A stretch of DNA of 64,000 nucleotides from an uncultured Bacillota bacterium (GTDB lineage Bacteria > Bacillota > Clostridia > Christensenellales > Pumilibacteraceae): NCBI GenBank assembly GCA_949294845.1, contig CASFJH010000031.1, positions 26,635 to 90,634 of the forward strand, read 5' to 3'. This document shows positions 19,064-26,628 of this stretch, piece by piece; the stretch's first letter is position 1; each line of letters starts with the position of its first letter. The position numbers were made by a program, and so were the translations under genes. Below the pieces are notes generated by a model. It had not been told where the DNA came from, ran no database searches, and worked only from the letters and a program-made list of their open reading frames with translations.

Positions 19064-20208
19064 ACCTGCTCGTACTTACGGTAGCCGTCGTAAGTATCGG
19101 TATTACACGGCGTGACGTCTCCGACGATTTTCATTGATCCGTCCGAAGCGAAAAGCACTGCGTCGCACCCCTTCTCTCTCAGAAACTCCGCGCCTGCCTC
19201 CAGCCCCATAACGCACGCCGCGGTGGCGTATGCGTCGCACAGCATCGAACAATCGCCCAGTACCGTAGCCGATATAACGTGCATTTTGCTCATATAGGTT
19301 CCGTCGGCGGCCCTGTACAGACCTATCGGTATACCGTCGGTTCCTATAATATGAGTTACGCGTATGTTGTCGCGGTTTTCATATCTGTAATAATAGTACC
19401 GCTCGTAATCACCGCTTGTTACGATACTCACGTTGCCGACGGTGCTGAATGCCATAACGTAATACCTGAACAAGAGATCGGCCGGGCGGGGATCGTTTAT
19501 GCCCACCGTCCAGTCTACAAAAGCGCCTTTGTTTTCGTCGTAATAGCCGTTGACAAGCGCAAGATTTCCGCTCAGGTCGAGCTTGGCGGACTTGATCCCG
19601 TATCGCTCGGCTATTTCGACGCAGCGGTCTATCGCCCACCCCTTAGCCAAGCCTCCGAAATCGAACATGACGGGGGCGCTCTTGACTATCGTGCCCATTT
19701 CCCCGTCAACGGTAAGCGTAAACGACTGCGGATTTGCATACTGCATAAGCTCGGCTATTGCGTCGGCGTCGGGCAGCGTTTGGGGCGAAGATCCCTGAGG
19801 ATCCAACGCCGTAGGAGTATAATTCGCAATGGTTTCGGCGTCGACTCCCCAAAGCTCCGACAGAGGCTGCAGAAATATATTGAACGCGCCGTCCGTCTCG
19901 TAATACAGTTCGACCGCTTTCTGCGTGAGCTCGCAGAATATTCCGTCGACCGTCACCGCTTCGCCCGTTTCCGCAGCGTTAACCTTTGAAACCGTGCTTG
20001 ACGGATTTGTTGTATCGGCCGACTCGGCCAGTCTGTCCATCACGCCGAGCATTTCGGAATACGCGCTTTTCGCATCGTCGCCGTAAAGCCGCGCGGAAAA
20101 CATGAGTTCCGAATCGAACACGGCGTCGTCGGCGTTATAAACTCGCATACAGGCTACGGCCATGAATCCGAATATCATACTGATTAAGACTGCCGCAACC
20201 TTTTTCAT
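19060..20208 (-). CDS. apbE: FAD:protein FMN transferase (ApbE)
   Basis: A 382-residue ApbE, which attaches FMN to a Ser or Thr in substrate proteins outside the membrane. An N-terminal hydrophobic segment ends in a Cys (FMAVAC), giving a weak lipobox, so it is probably a lipoprotein. The domain is seen in STVSKVNAAETGEAV, then VMFDFGGLAKGWAIDRCVEI (Mg and flavin site) and the C-terminal DCSMLCDAYATAACVMGLEA. Overlap with the NusG-II gene and the Gx gene makes one unit. No FMN-binding-domain protein is encoded in the window, so the substrate is elsewhere. ATG 20208 follows AGAGGTG. Confidence 0.94.
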   Translation of the reverse strand: MKKVAAVLISMIFGFMAVACMRVYNADDAVFDSELMFSARLYGDDAKSAYSEMLGVMDRLAESADTTNPSSTVSKVNAAETGEAVTVDGIFCELTQKAVELYYETDGAFNIFLQPLSELWGVDAETIANYTPTALDPQGSSPQTLPDADAIAELMQYANPQSFTLTVDGEMGTIVKSAPVMFDFGGLAKGWAIDRCVEIAERYGIKSAKLDLSGNLALVNGYYDENKGAFVDWTVGINDPRPADLLFRYYVMAFSTVGNVSIVTSGDYERYYYYRYENRDNIRVTHIIGTDGIPIGLYRAADGTYMSKMHVISATVLGDCSMLCDAYATAACVMGLEAGAEFLREKGCDAVLFASDGSMKIVGDVTPCNTDTYDGYRKYEQV

Positions 20209-20272
20209 AACACCTCTGCCGACTGCCGTAATTAACGTAAATTATGCCCACTTACAGCCGGATATATCCCCA

Positions 20273-20301
20273 ATTATACAATATTACAGCTCAAAAAGCA
20301 A
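20273..20301 (-). promoter_or_regulatory. Promoter of the apbE cluster
   Basis: Minus-strand TTGCTT (20296-20301), 17-nt spacer, TATAAT (20273-20278), placed directly after the T-run of the ku terminator and about 65 nt before the apbE start. Confidence 0.6.
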
Positions 20302-20303
20302 GT

Positions 20304-20332
20304 AAAAACCGCTTCTTTAAACAAAGAAGCGG
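20304..20332 (-). terminator. Terminator of ku
   Basis: Minus-strand hairpin CCGCTTCTTT/AAAGAAGCGG (20309-20332) with a 4-nt loop, followed by five T; 20 nt past the ku stop. Confidence 0.85.
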
Positions 20333-20352
20333 CTGTTTGCCGGACAGTCTGT

Positions 20353-21150
20353 TCACCGCTGTCTTGCGGCTTTTACGCCCGATCTGCGCCTGCCTCCCGA
20401 AGCGTCGCTGCGCTCGACGCTCTTCTTAAGCGCGTCCATAAGATCGGTAACGGTCACCTGCTTTTTGCCGCGCGGCTGTTTTATCTGCATACCGGCGGCT
20501 TTTTTAGCCACGGCGTCCTCCAGACGTTTGCGGTATTCGTTTTTGAATTTTTCCGGTCTGAACGGTTCGCTCATATTTGAAATGAGCTTCTTTGCCAGCT
20601 CGAATTCGGCTTCGGAACCGGCGTCGCGCGGAGCCGGAACGACGCCTTGAACGATCTCGTCGGCGTAATGCATTGCCGTAAGATACATTCTGCCGCCGGC
20701 TGCGCGCAGAAGAGCCGGCGATTCGCGCTTGCCTATAGTTGCCGTCGCCAGTCCGCCTTTTCCCGTTTCTGCCATAGCCGCGAGCAGCAGCGCAAACGCT
20801 TTTTCTCCGCCCGACGGCTGAACGTAATAAGTTTTTTCGTAATAGACCGGATCCACTTCGGATACGTCCACAAAAGAAGATATGACTATCTGCCGGTCTT
20901 GGGGCGCGCGCAGTTTTTCCAGATCCTTATCGTCGAAAACGACGTATTTTCCCTTCTCGTATTCATAGCCCTTGACTATGTCCTCGTTTTTTACTTCGCC
21001 CACTCCTTCGGCGGTCTTTACATACTTTATCCTTCCGCCGGTTTTCCTGTGCAGCAGATTGAAACCCGTTTCGGCCGGTTTTGCCGCCGCGGTAAGCGTA
21101 ACCGGAATATACACCAGCCCGAAAGCGATCGATCCTTTAAATGACGGCAT
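20353..21150 (-). CDS. ku: DNA end-binding protein Ku
   Basis: A 265-residue bacterial Ku, which binds double-strand breaks as a homodimer and recruits ligase LigD for end joining. The core is clear: FKGSIAFGLVYIPVTLTAAA, LLHRKTGGRIKYVKTAEGVG, DIVKGYEYEKGKYVVFDDKD, IVISSFVDVSEVDPVYYEKT and the C-terminal MSEPFRPEKFKNEYRKRLED. The last 30 residues are Lys/Arg-rich, as is common for DNA contact. No ligD is in the window, so its partner must lie elsewhere. ATG 21150 follows GGGGAAG. In spore formers Ku protects the dormant genome, which fits the nearby gpr. Confidence 0.95.
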   Translation of the reverse strand: MPSFKGSIAFGLVYIPVTLTAAAKPAETGFNLLHRKTGGRIKYVKTAEGVGEVKNEDIVKGYEYEKGKYVVFDDKDLEKLRAPQDRQIVISSFVDVSEVDPVYYEKTYYVQPSGGEKAFALLLAAMAETGKGGLATATIGKRESPALLRAAGGRMYLTAMHYADEIVQGVVPAPRDAGSEAEFELAKKLISNMSEPFRPEKFKNEYRKRLEDAVAKKAAGMQIKQPRGKKQVTVTDLMDALKKSVERSDASGGRRRSGVKAARQR

Positions 21151-21212
21151 AAACTTCCCCCATGCATTAAGTATGCATACTTAAGACTGTTATTATGCCG
21201 CGCTGTGTAATT

Positions 21213-21920
21213 TCAGACGGTTACAAACCGCACCCGTCCGCCCATGACGTTAAGCAATCCTGCCGAAGAAAGCTCGTTATGCAGTCTGTCTACTATTCCT
21301 TTATTGCCGTCGTAAACGCGTACTCCGGCTCCGTAATAATCTTTTATCAGCCGCGCGATATGCACATAATGCGTACACCCCAGCACTACGGCGTCGGGAA
21401 CAGAATAACGCGAAAGCAACGCATAAACTTCGTTTCGCACAGCTTCGGTATTGTCTATATGCTTTTCGATGGACGATGCCAGACCTTCAGCCGGTACGAC
21501 CGTTATGTTTTTGTCCGGATACGCGTGAACAAGGCGTAAAAATCTGTCCTGTACGGCGGTGAGCGGAGTGACCAGCACGAGTATGTTTTTCGCGCCCGAC
21601 TTACAGGCCGGCTTTATGGCCGGCTCCGCCCCGATAATTATTGCGCCGTAAGCCTTTCTCAGCGCGTCAACGGCAACTGCGGTCGCCGTATTGCACGCCA
21701 CAACAACGGCCTTTGCTCCGTCCGATATCAGCTTTCCTGTACAGAACATGGCGCGGCCGAGTATTTCATCGCTGCCGCGACAGCCGTAAGGCGCGTGCGA
21801 GCAATCGGCCAGATAAACGTAATCTTCATGCGGCATCGCTTCCATCGCCGTATCCAGAACGGTTATGCCTCCCACGCCGCTGTCATAAAAACCTATAGGA
21901 CTCGATTTATCGGTAATCAT
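21213..21920 (-). CDS. murI: Glutamate racemase
   Basis: A 235-residue racemase giving D-glutamate for peptidoglycan. The two catalytic cysteines sit in VVACNTATAVAVDALRKAYG and VVLGCTHYVHIARL, and the N-terminal SSPIGFYDSGVGGITVLDTA holds the conserved Asp/Ser. The start is uncertain: ATG 21920 gives a family-like N-terminus but has no ribosome site and lies 6 nt after a TATATT element, which suggests a leaderless message; an ATG at 21944 and a TTG at 21950 are in frame upstream, also without good sites. Convergence with nothing else nearby; ku follows on the same strand. Confidence 0.92.
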   Translation of the reverse strand: MITDKSSPIGFYDSGVGGITVLDTAMEAMPHEDYVYLADCSHAPYGCRGSDEILGRAMFCTGKLISDGAKAVVVACNTATAVAVDALRKAYGAIIIGAEPAIKPACKSGAKNILVLVTPLTAVQDRFLRLVHAYPDKNITVVPAEGLASSIEKHIDNTEAVRNEVYALLSRYSVPDAVVLGCTHYVHIARLIKDYYGAGVRVYDGNKGIVDRLHNELSSAGLLNVMGGRVRFVTV

Positions 21921-21993
21921 CACACTAATATATGCAAAGCGCATATTCAAGGTTACCGATCGGCTTTCCCGTATGCAGCAAAAATGGCGGTCG

Positions 21994-22767
21994 TTAAGCT
22001 TTTACTCCTGCGGTAACGGAATTGACCGCTTCTGCAATGACGTAGGCGCAGTCATCTACGAACACGTCTATATCCTTGGGCGTAACCACCAGTCCGCGCG
22101 CGGTTGCCGTCGGATCGCCGCCGGCTTCCTCAATAATGGTGGACGCATACACGACCAACGGCACGCCTATGCCCACTACCGGAACCCCCAGCGTCCCGCT
22201 GTCGAGGCGCATTCTGTGATTTTCCAGACCGCTGCCCGGCGTGATGCCTGTATCGGTAAGCTGAAACGCGGCGGCAAGCCGTTCTGTCGCGGCGGACGCA
22301 AGACTGTCTATAATTATTACGGCGTCCGGCCTTACGCACTTTACCGCGCCTATAACTATCTCGGCGCTCTCGATACCGGTAGAGCCGAGCACATTGGGCG
22401 TAACGATACTGACTTCGCGGCAGTCGCTGAGCTTAAGATGTCTGGTCGCCGTTATCTTTGCGGCGCATCGCGATCCCAAAGCGTCGGCAGTCATTGCCGG
22501 ATTCCCCAGCGCCGCCACCAGAAAGCTGCCCGAGTCGGGCAGTAATTCTTCTATCGCGCCGGCAACGGCGCGCGACAAACGCGGCAGAATATTCCTGTCG
22601 CCCTTTGTTACGGCGTCGCTTTCCACGGTAATGTATTTTCCCGGCGCGCGGCGCAGCTTTGCCGCGCTTTGCTCGTCAAGTATTATATCTGTACGTTTTA
22701 TACGCTCGTCAATTTTGCGGCCGCGCGGTTTAGGCGCAAACTCCACGGCCATATCGGTCTGTTTCAT
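21994..22767 (-). CDS. gpr: Germination protease GPR (spore small acid-soluble protein protease)
   Basis: A 257-residue aspartate-type peptidase (family A25) that degrades the DNA-protecting small acid-soluble proteins at germination. Family marks: DMAVEFAPKPRGRKIDERIK near the start, NILPRLSRAVAGAIEELLPD, FLVAALGNPAMTADALGSRC, VSIVTPNVLGSTGIESAEIV, AVIIIDSLASAATERLAAAF and DTGITPGSGLENHRMRLDSG. Bacillus GPR is near 370 residues; this one ends soon after GLVVTPKDIDVFVDDCAYVI, so the C-terminal part is short. ATG 22767 follows AGGAGGGA. It is divergent from rpsT, the same order as in Bacillus, and is the clearest sign that the organism forms spores. Confidence 0.92.
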   Translation of the reverse strand: MKQTDMAVEFAPKPRGRKIDERIKRTDIILDEQSAAKLRRAPGKYITVESDAVTKGDRNILPRLSRAVAGAIEELLPDSGSFLVAALGNPAMTADALGSRCAAKITATRHLKLSDCREVSIVTPNVLGSTGIESAEIVIGAVKCVRPDAVIIIDSLASAATERLAAAFQLTDTGITPGSGLENHRMRLDSGTLGVPVVGIGVPLVVYASTIIEEAGGDPTATARGLVVTPKDIDVFVDDCAYVIAEAVNSVTAGVKA

Positions 22768-22832
22768 TGTTCCCTCCTGTTTAAATTTTGCGCAAATATA
22801 TCCTATTTTACAGAAAAACCGCTGTGATTTAC

Positions 22833-22861
22833 TTGATTTTCGCAAAAACTTATGCTAAACT
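22833..22861 (+). promoter_or_regulatory. Promoter of rpsT
   Basis: TTGATT (22833-22838), 17-nt spacer, TAAACT (22856-22861) preceded by TGC, an extended -10; 40 nt before the rpsT start. Confidence 0.6.
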
Positions 22862-22900
22862 AATGTAGTTACAAATTGTAGGAAAAGAAGGAGAAATACT

Positions 22901-23467
22901 GTGCCTAACATCAAGTCTGCAAAAAAGCGTGTGCTGATAATACAAAAGAAAAATCTGGAAAACAGAATCGTTCGTTCCCAGATGAATAATGCTATTCGCA
23001 ATTTCAACAACGCTATCGACACCCTTAACCTCGAAGAAGCCGAAAAAATGCTTCCTTCCGTCGTATCCGTTATCGATAAGGCGGTTACCAAGGGCGTTAT
23101 CCATAAAAACAATGCCGCAAACAAGAAATCCGCGCTCTGCAAGCGCCTGTCCGACGTCAAATCCGGCAAGCTTGTAATAAGCATAAAGAAAGACAATAAG
23201 ACGATCGCCGCAGAAAAGGCCCGCGCCGCTCAGGAAGCGAGAGAAGCCGTAAAGGCCGAAAACGCCCGTAAAGCCGCCGAACGCGAGGCTGCCAGAATTG
23301 AGGCCGAGAAAGCCCGCGCCGCCGCCGAGAAACCGGCAAAAGCCAAAAAAGCGGATAAAGCCGATAAGGCTGAAAAACCCGCTAAAGCAAAGGCTGCCAA
23401 AGAAGAAAAACCGGCAAAAAAAGCCAAAAAGGAAGAGCCTGAAAAAGCGGCGGAAGTTAAAGAATAA
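22901..23467 (+). CDS. rpsT: 30S ribosomal protein S20 with a long Lys/Ala/Glu C-terminal tail
   Basis: A 188-residue protein. Residues 1 to about 88 are a normal S20 (PNIKSAKKRVLIIQKKNLEN, NNAIRNFNNAIDTLN, IHKNNAANKKSALCKRLSDV), which binds 16S rRNA early in assembly. The rest, about 100 residues, is extra: a charged helix-like stretch (KARAAQEAREAVKAENARKA, EREAARIEAEKARAAAEKPA) then a low-complexity PAKAKKADKADKAEKPAKA-type run ending EKAAEVKE. Most S20 proteins stop near residue 88. The GTG at 22901 has AAGGAG upstream. The gene has its own promoter and terminator and is divergent from gpr. Confidence 0.94.
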   Translation: MPNIKSAKKRVLIIQKKNLENRIVRSQMNNAIRNFNNAIDTLNLEEAEKMLPSVVSVIDKAVTKGVIHKNNAANKKSALCKRLSDVKSGKLVISIKKDNKTIAAEKARAAQEAREAVKAENARKAAEREAARIEAEKARAAAEKPAKAKKADKADKAEKPAKAKAAKEEKPAKKAKKEEPEKAAEVKE

Positions 23468-23483
23468 TTCGTCTGCATTTAAT

Positions 23484-23513
23484 CCCTCCGTAGTCGCGGA
23501 GGGATTTTGTTTT
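23484..23513 (+). terminator. Terminator of rpsT
   Basis: Stem CCCTCCG/CGGAGGG (23484-23503) with a 6-nt loop, followed by ATTTTGTTTT, 16 nt after the rpsT stop. Confidence 0.88.
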
Positions 23514-23604
23514 ATCTTACCTCTTCGGTTAACAGATTACAGACGTCATATTATTAACGCATCGTCCCTGTAAAGGTAACGACGCTACTGAAGGAGTTGC
23601 AGTT

Positions 23605-23958
23605 ATGAAAACAAACGCGCTTCAACTTGATAAAAAACGCACATTTACCGACAGACGGCTGATACGCGTTTCAACTGCGTGCGGAATAATCGCGACGGCT
23701 GCGTGCGTAATCGTATTTGCCGCGCACGGTGCGGACAGCCGCGCGGCGGCCGTTTCATTCTCAATACTTATTTACCCCGTCGCCGCTCTTATAATTTCGG
23801 GGCTCTGGCTGGCCTCAGCCGAGCTTTTGCGCAACAGATACCCGAGCGCAGTCATAGCTTTTTGTCTTCATATTGCGGCCGTAATACTCTATATTGCTTA
23901 TATCGTCATGCAGGCGGTTACAGACGGCGGCGTACTCGTCTTCCCTTTCTTCCTGTAA
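23605..23958 (+). CDS. Small membrane protein of unknown function (117 aa)
   Basis: A 117-residue protein with a Lys/Arg-rich N-terminus (residues 1-20) and three predicted membrane helices (about 22-42, 48-70 and 80-103) separated by short Arg-containing loops. I do not recognise a family. The ribosome site AAGGAG lies 9 nt before ATG 23605, so the gene is very likely real. It stands alone behind the rpsT terminator and before a 347-bp region without genes. The final residues (VLVFPFFL) end inside or just after a helix. Confidence 0.6.
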   Translation: MKTNALQLDKKRTFTDRRLIRVSTACGIIATAACVIVFAAHGADSRAAAVSFSILIYPVAALIISGLWLASAELLRNRYPSAVIAFCLHIAAVILYIAYIVMQAVTDGGVLVFPFFL

Positions 23959-24305
23959 AATAATCGCCGATAACAGTTTATATTATAAGTACCGTTATCT
24001 GTTTAAAACCGCTTCTTTACTGTTCGACTTAACGCTTACCGCCGCATTACGCGCGTATGACTACCCGCGCCGTCAGCTTAAAATGTACGGCGTCAGCGAC
24101 TCTTAGGTTTTTTGCCGCTTTGTTACCTTTTCGTAGCGCCGATATATAATGCTGCGGCGGTTTTAAGCGACAGATAAACGGAGTTTCCGCAGCGGTCTGC
24201 TTGATCTTTAAGCGATTGCGCGGCTGTATTTGCTTTCTTTATTTACGCTGCATATAAAAAAGCGCTTCACTCGGAAGCGCTTTTTTATATCTGCTTTAAG
24301 TCAGA
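23959..24305. other. 347-bp stretch without a gene
   Basis: Apart from the terminator at its right end I see no coding frame with a ribosome site, only short frames on either strand. A weak inverted repeat GATAAC/GTTATC (about 23969-23999) follows the small membrane protein gene and may end its message. No known RNA fold was recognised. Confidence 0.5.
24256..24286. terminator. Bidirectional terminator downstream of the ABC ATPase gene
   Basis: Stem AGCGCTTC/GAAGCGCT (24261-24281) flanked by A-runs on the left and T-runs on the right, so it can act in both directions; 20 nt past the ATPase stop on the minus strand. Confidence 0.85.
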
Positions 24306-26372
24306 TTATTTCTTGGCGGTTTTCTTGGCCGCAGGTTTCTTGGCGGGTTTCTTTTCAGGCGCCGGCTCTTCGTCGGCGGCAGCGGTAGACTCGTAAACGG
24401 TACTGTCGCCCTTTTCGGGATCGAGGTTTTCAGGCAGAGGCATTACGGGTTCGTTTGCCTTGGCGCTGATAACTTCTTCTACCGAAGGATTGCTGCCGGC
24501 GTTGATTCCGTCGGGATCGATGACCATCTTTACCTTATCGCCTATGTTGTAAGTAGGCGCGCCCTTGATCTGCGCGGTAAAGTACGGCTCGAATCCGTCA
24601 ACCTTGAAGTAAACCAACGTATAGTCTCCGAGGGTATCGGCGTCGATTACGGAACCTACCATCGTCATCTTGGGCGATTTCTGTATAGCTTCCTTGCCGA
24701 CGGTCACTGCCTTAGGCGCAATGTTGATATCGTACTCGCCCTCTTCCCTTATCTTCTCGTCGCCGGCAATCACGAACTTGGTGCGGCCGAATGAGATCGT
24801 GGTAACGTTCTCTTTCTTGGCGACGGTAGCGCGCACGCTGTTGGACGAAACGGGTTTGTAGGCGATAAGTTTCTCGTCGGTGTTGATGTCGTACAGCTGA
24901 ATAGCCGAAGGAGAAACATACGACTTGATGACATCGCCGTCCTTTACGGCAGAGTCGATCGGGAACTTGGAAACAATGAACCCTTTCTTGCCTTTTACGG
25001 CCGAATAAGCGGCTATATAGCGCGGATAGTTTTCGGTAAAGTCTACCTTGGACTCGATAACGAAATCGCCTTCCTCTCCTTCCGGCTTAAGATCGGCGGG
25101 AGCAATGCCGAGTTTGACGGGTCCGTTTATTACCGAGCAGTCGACCAGACGGTCGGAAACCGACTTGGGAAGAACGTACCTAGTATTGCCGAACGATACG
25201 CTCAGCTCATCGCCCTCAGCCTTAAGAATTGCCGGTATCATGTTGACGCGAGGTACGCCCATGATTGTCAGTTCGGTCTCGGGATCGAAGAAGTGTATGT
25301 GCTGCGTGTCAACGGCGAGCTTGAGCACTTCGCCCTGCTGGGCCGTGCAGCGCGCGTCGATACGGGCGATGGTATAATCTTCCTTTCCGTCGACTTTCAT
25401 ATAAAGTATGGTCTCGTTACCGAGTTTTTCGATAACGTCTATTTCGGCGGTTATCGTAGCTTCGGGATTGGCCTTGATGAATATTTCTTCGTCGTGTATA
25501 TCTTCTGGTCTTACGCCGAGAATGATATCCTTGCCGATAAAGCTCTCGTCAATGAGACGCTTTGCTCTTGAAGGCGGAACCTTAATCTTATTTACGCCGA
25601 ACTCTGCAAACAGGCCGTCTTTCTCGCGCACGAGTTTCGCGTTGAAGAAGTTCATCTGCGGCGAGCCGAGGAACGAAGCGACGAAAAGATTATCGGGATA
25701 ATCGTACAGGCAGGTAGGCGTATCGACCTGCTGGATAACGCCGTCCTTCATAACGACTATACGGGTGCCCATCGTCATAGCTTCGGTCTGATCGTGGGTA
25801 ACGTAAATAAACGTAGTGGCCAGCTTGTTGTGGAGCTTGGTGATCTCGGTTCTCATCTGAACGCGGAGCTTTGCGTCCAGGTTGGACAGAGGTTCGTCAA
25901 GCAGGAAGACCTTAGGCTCGCGGACTATTGCGCGTCCCAGCGCGACACGCTGACGCTGACCGCCGGACAACGCCTTAGGTTTACGGGACAGCAACGGTTC
26001 TATACCGAGGATTGCCGCCGCTTCCTTCACACGGGAGTCGATCTCCTGACTGTTCATTTTGCGGAGCCTTAAACCGAACGCCATATTGTCGTAAACGGTC
26101 ATGTGAGGATACAGAGCGTAGTTCTGGAAAACCATCGCTATATCTCTGTCCTTAGGCTCGACGTCGTTGACAAGTTTACCGTCGATGTATAATTCTCCGG
26201 CTGAAATCTCTTCCAGTCCGGCGACCATACGAAGCGTAGTCGATTTGCCGCAGCCGGAAGGTCCGACGAATACGATAAATTCCTTGTCATCGATTTCAAG
26301 GTTGAAGTCGCTTACTGCGCGCACGCCACCCTGATAGATTTTGTAGATGTGCCGTAATGATAAGCTTGCCAT
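24306..26372 (-). CDS. MsmX/UgpC-like sugar ABC transporter ATPase with extra TOBE-like modules and a Lys/Ala/Pro tail
   Basis: A 688-residue protein, where MsmX/UgpC ATPases have about 370. Residues 1-240 are the ATPase: GPSGCGKSTTLRMVAGLEE, Q-loop MVFQNYALYPHMTVYDNMAF, signature KALSGGQRQRVALGRAI, Walker B KVFLLDEPLSNLDAKL, VTHDQTEAMTMG. The usual regulatory TOBE part follows (about 245-375: FLGSPQMNFFNAKLV, LGVRPEDIHDE, VDTQHIHFFDPETE). Then come two further beta modules of similar build, with the echo SVSFGNTRYVLPK / TISFGRTKFVIAGD and GIAPADLK / NIAPKAVTV, and a tail EEPAPEKKPAKKPAAKKTAK. No permease or binding protein is near, so it is probably a shared ATPase serving several importers, as MsmX does. 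Confidence 0.9.
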   Translation of the reverse strand: MASLSLRHIYKIYQGGVRAVSDFNLEIDDKEFIVFVGPSGCGKSTTLRMVAGLEEISAGELYIDGKLVNDVEPKDRDIAMVFQNYALYPHMTVYDNMAFGLRLRKMNSQEIDSRVKEAAAILGIEPLLSRKPKALSGGQRQRVALGRAIVREPKVFLLDEPLSNLDAKLRVQMRTEITKLHNKLATTFIYVTHDQTEAMTMGTRIVVMKDGVIQQVDTPTCLYDYPDNLFVASFLGSPQMNFFNAKLVREKDGLFAEFGVNKIKVPPSRAKRLIDESFIGKDIILGVRPEDIHDEEIFIKANPEATITAEIDVIEKLGNETILYMKVDGKEDYTIARIDARCTAQQGEVLKLAVDTQHIHFFDPETELTIMGVPRVNMIPAILKAEGDELSVSFGNTRYVLPKSVSDRLVDCSVINGPVKLGIAPADLKPEGEEGDFVIESKVDFTENYPRYIAAYSAVKGKKGFIVSKFPIDSAVKDGDVIKSYVSPSAIQLYDINTDEKLIAYKPVSSNSVRATVAKKENVTTISFGRTKFVIAGDEKIREEGEYDINIAPKAVTVGKEAIQKSPKMTMVGSVIDADTLGDYTLVYFKVDGFEPYFTAQIKGAPTYNIGDKVKMVIDPDGINAGSNPSVEEVISAKANEPVMPLPENLDPEKGDSTVYESTAAADEEPAPEKKPAKKPAAKKTAKK

Positions 26373-26419
26373 AATCCCTCTCCTGTTGAAAAATTTTAGA
26401 ATCTATTTTCTATGGTTCT

Positions 26420-26449
26420 ATTATACATCAATCCGCGGGCGCTTATCAA
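26420..26449 (-). promoter_or_regulatory. Promoter of the ABC ATPase gene
   Basis: Minus-strand TTGATA (26444-26449), 18-nt spacer, TATAAT (26420-26425), 48 nt before the start codon, which has CAGGAGAGGG upstream. Confidence 0.65.
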
Positions 26450-26544
26450 TAAAATTATGCCTAAATAATTTCGCGGCATGATATACATTTTGCACAACGC
26501 CGGAGCCGCCGCATATCCCCCGACGGCGGCAAATAAAATTTTTA

Positions 26545-26580
26545 TGCATAATTGCAGCTATTTGCTTGCATAATTATACA
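26545..26580 (+). promoter_or_regulatory. Tandem ARG-box-like operators upstream of argC
   Basis: TGCATAATTATACA (26567-26580) matches the ArgR box core TGAATAATTATTCA at 12 of 14 positions. A second, shorter palindrome TGCATAATTGCA (26545-26556) lies 22 bp upstream, about two helical turns, the arrangement ArgR hexamers use. The downstream box covers the argC -35. No argR gene is in the window. Confidence 0.65.
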
Positions 26581-26594
26581 AAATCATGTATAAT
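26566..26594 (+). promoter_or_regulatory. Promoter of the arg operon
   Basis: TTGCAT (26566-26571), 17-nt spacer, TATAAT (26589-26594), about 34 nt before argC. The -35 lies inside an ARG-box-like palindrome, so ArgR with arginine would block RNA polymerase. Confidence 0.75.
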
Positions 26595-26628
26595 GCGCTT
26601 GTAATATCGCATACGAGGTCTTAATACG

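Noticed and set aside
24057..24152. Short plus-strand frame (about 31 aa) in the gene-free stretch
   Set aside because: No ribosome site and no hydrophobic or family pattern.
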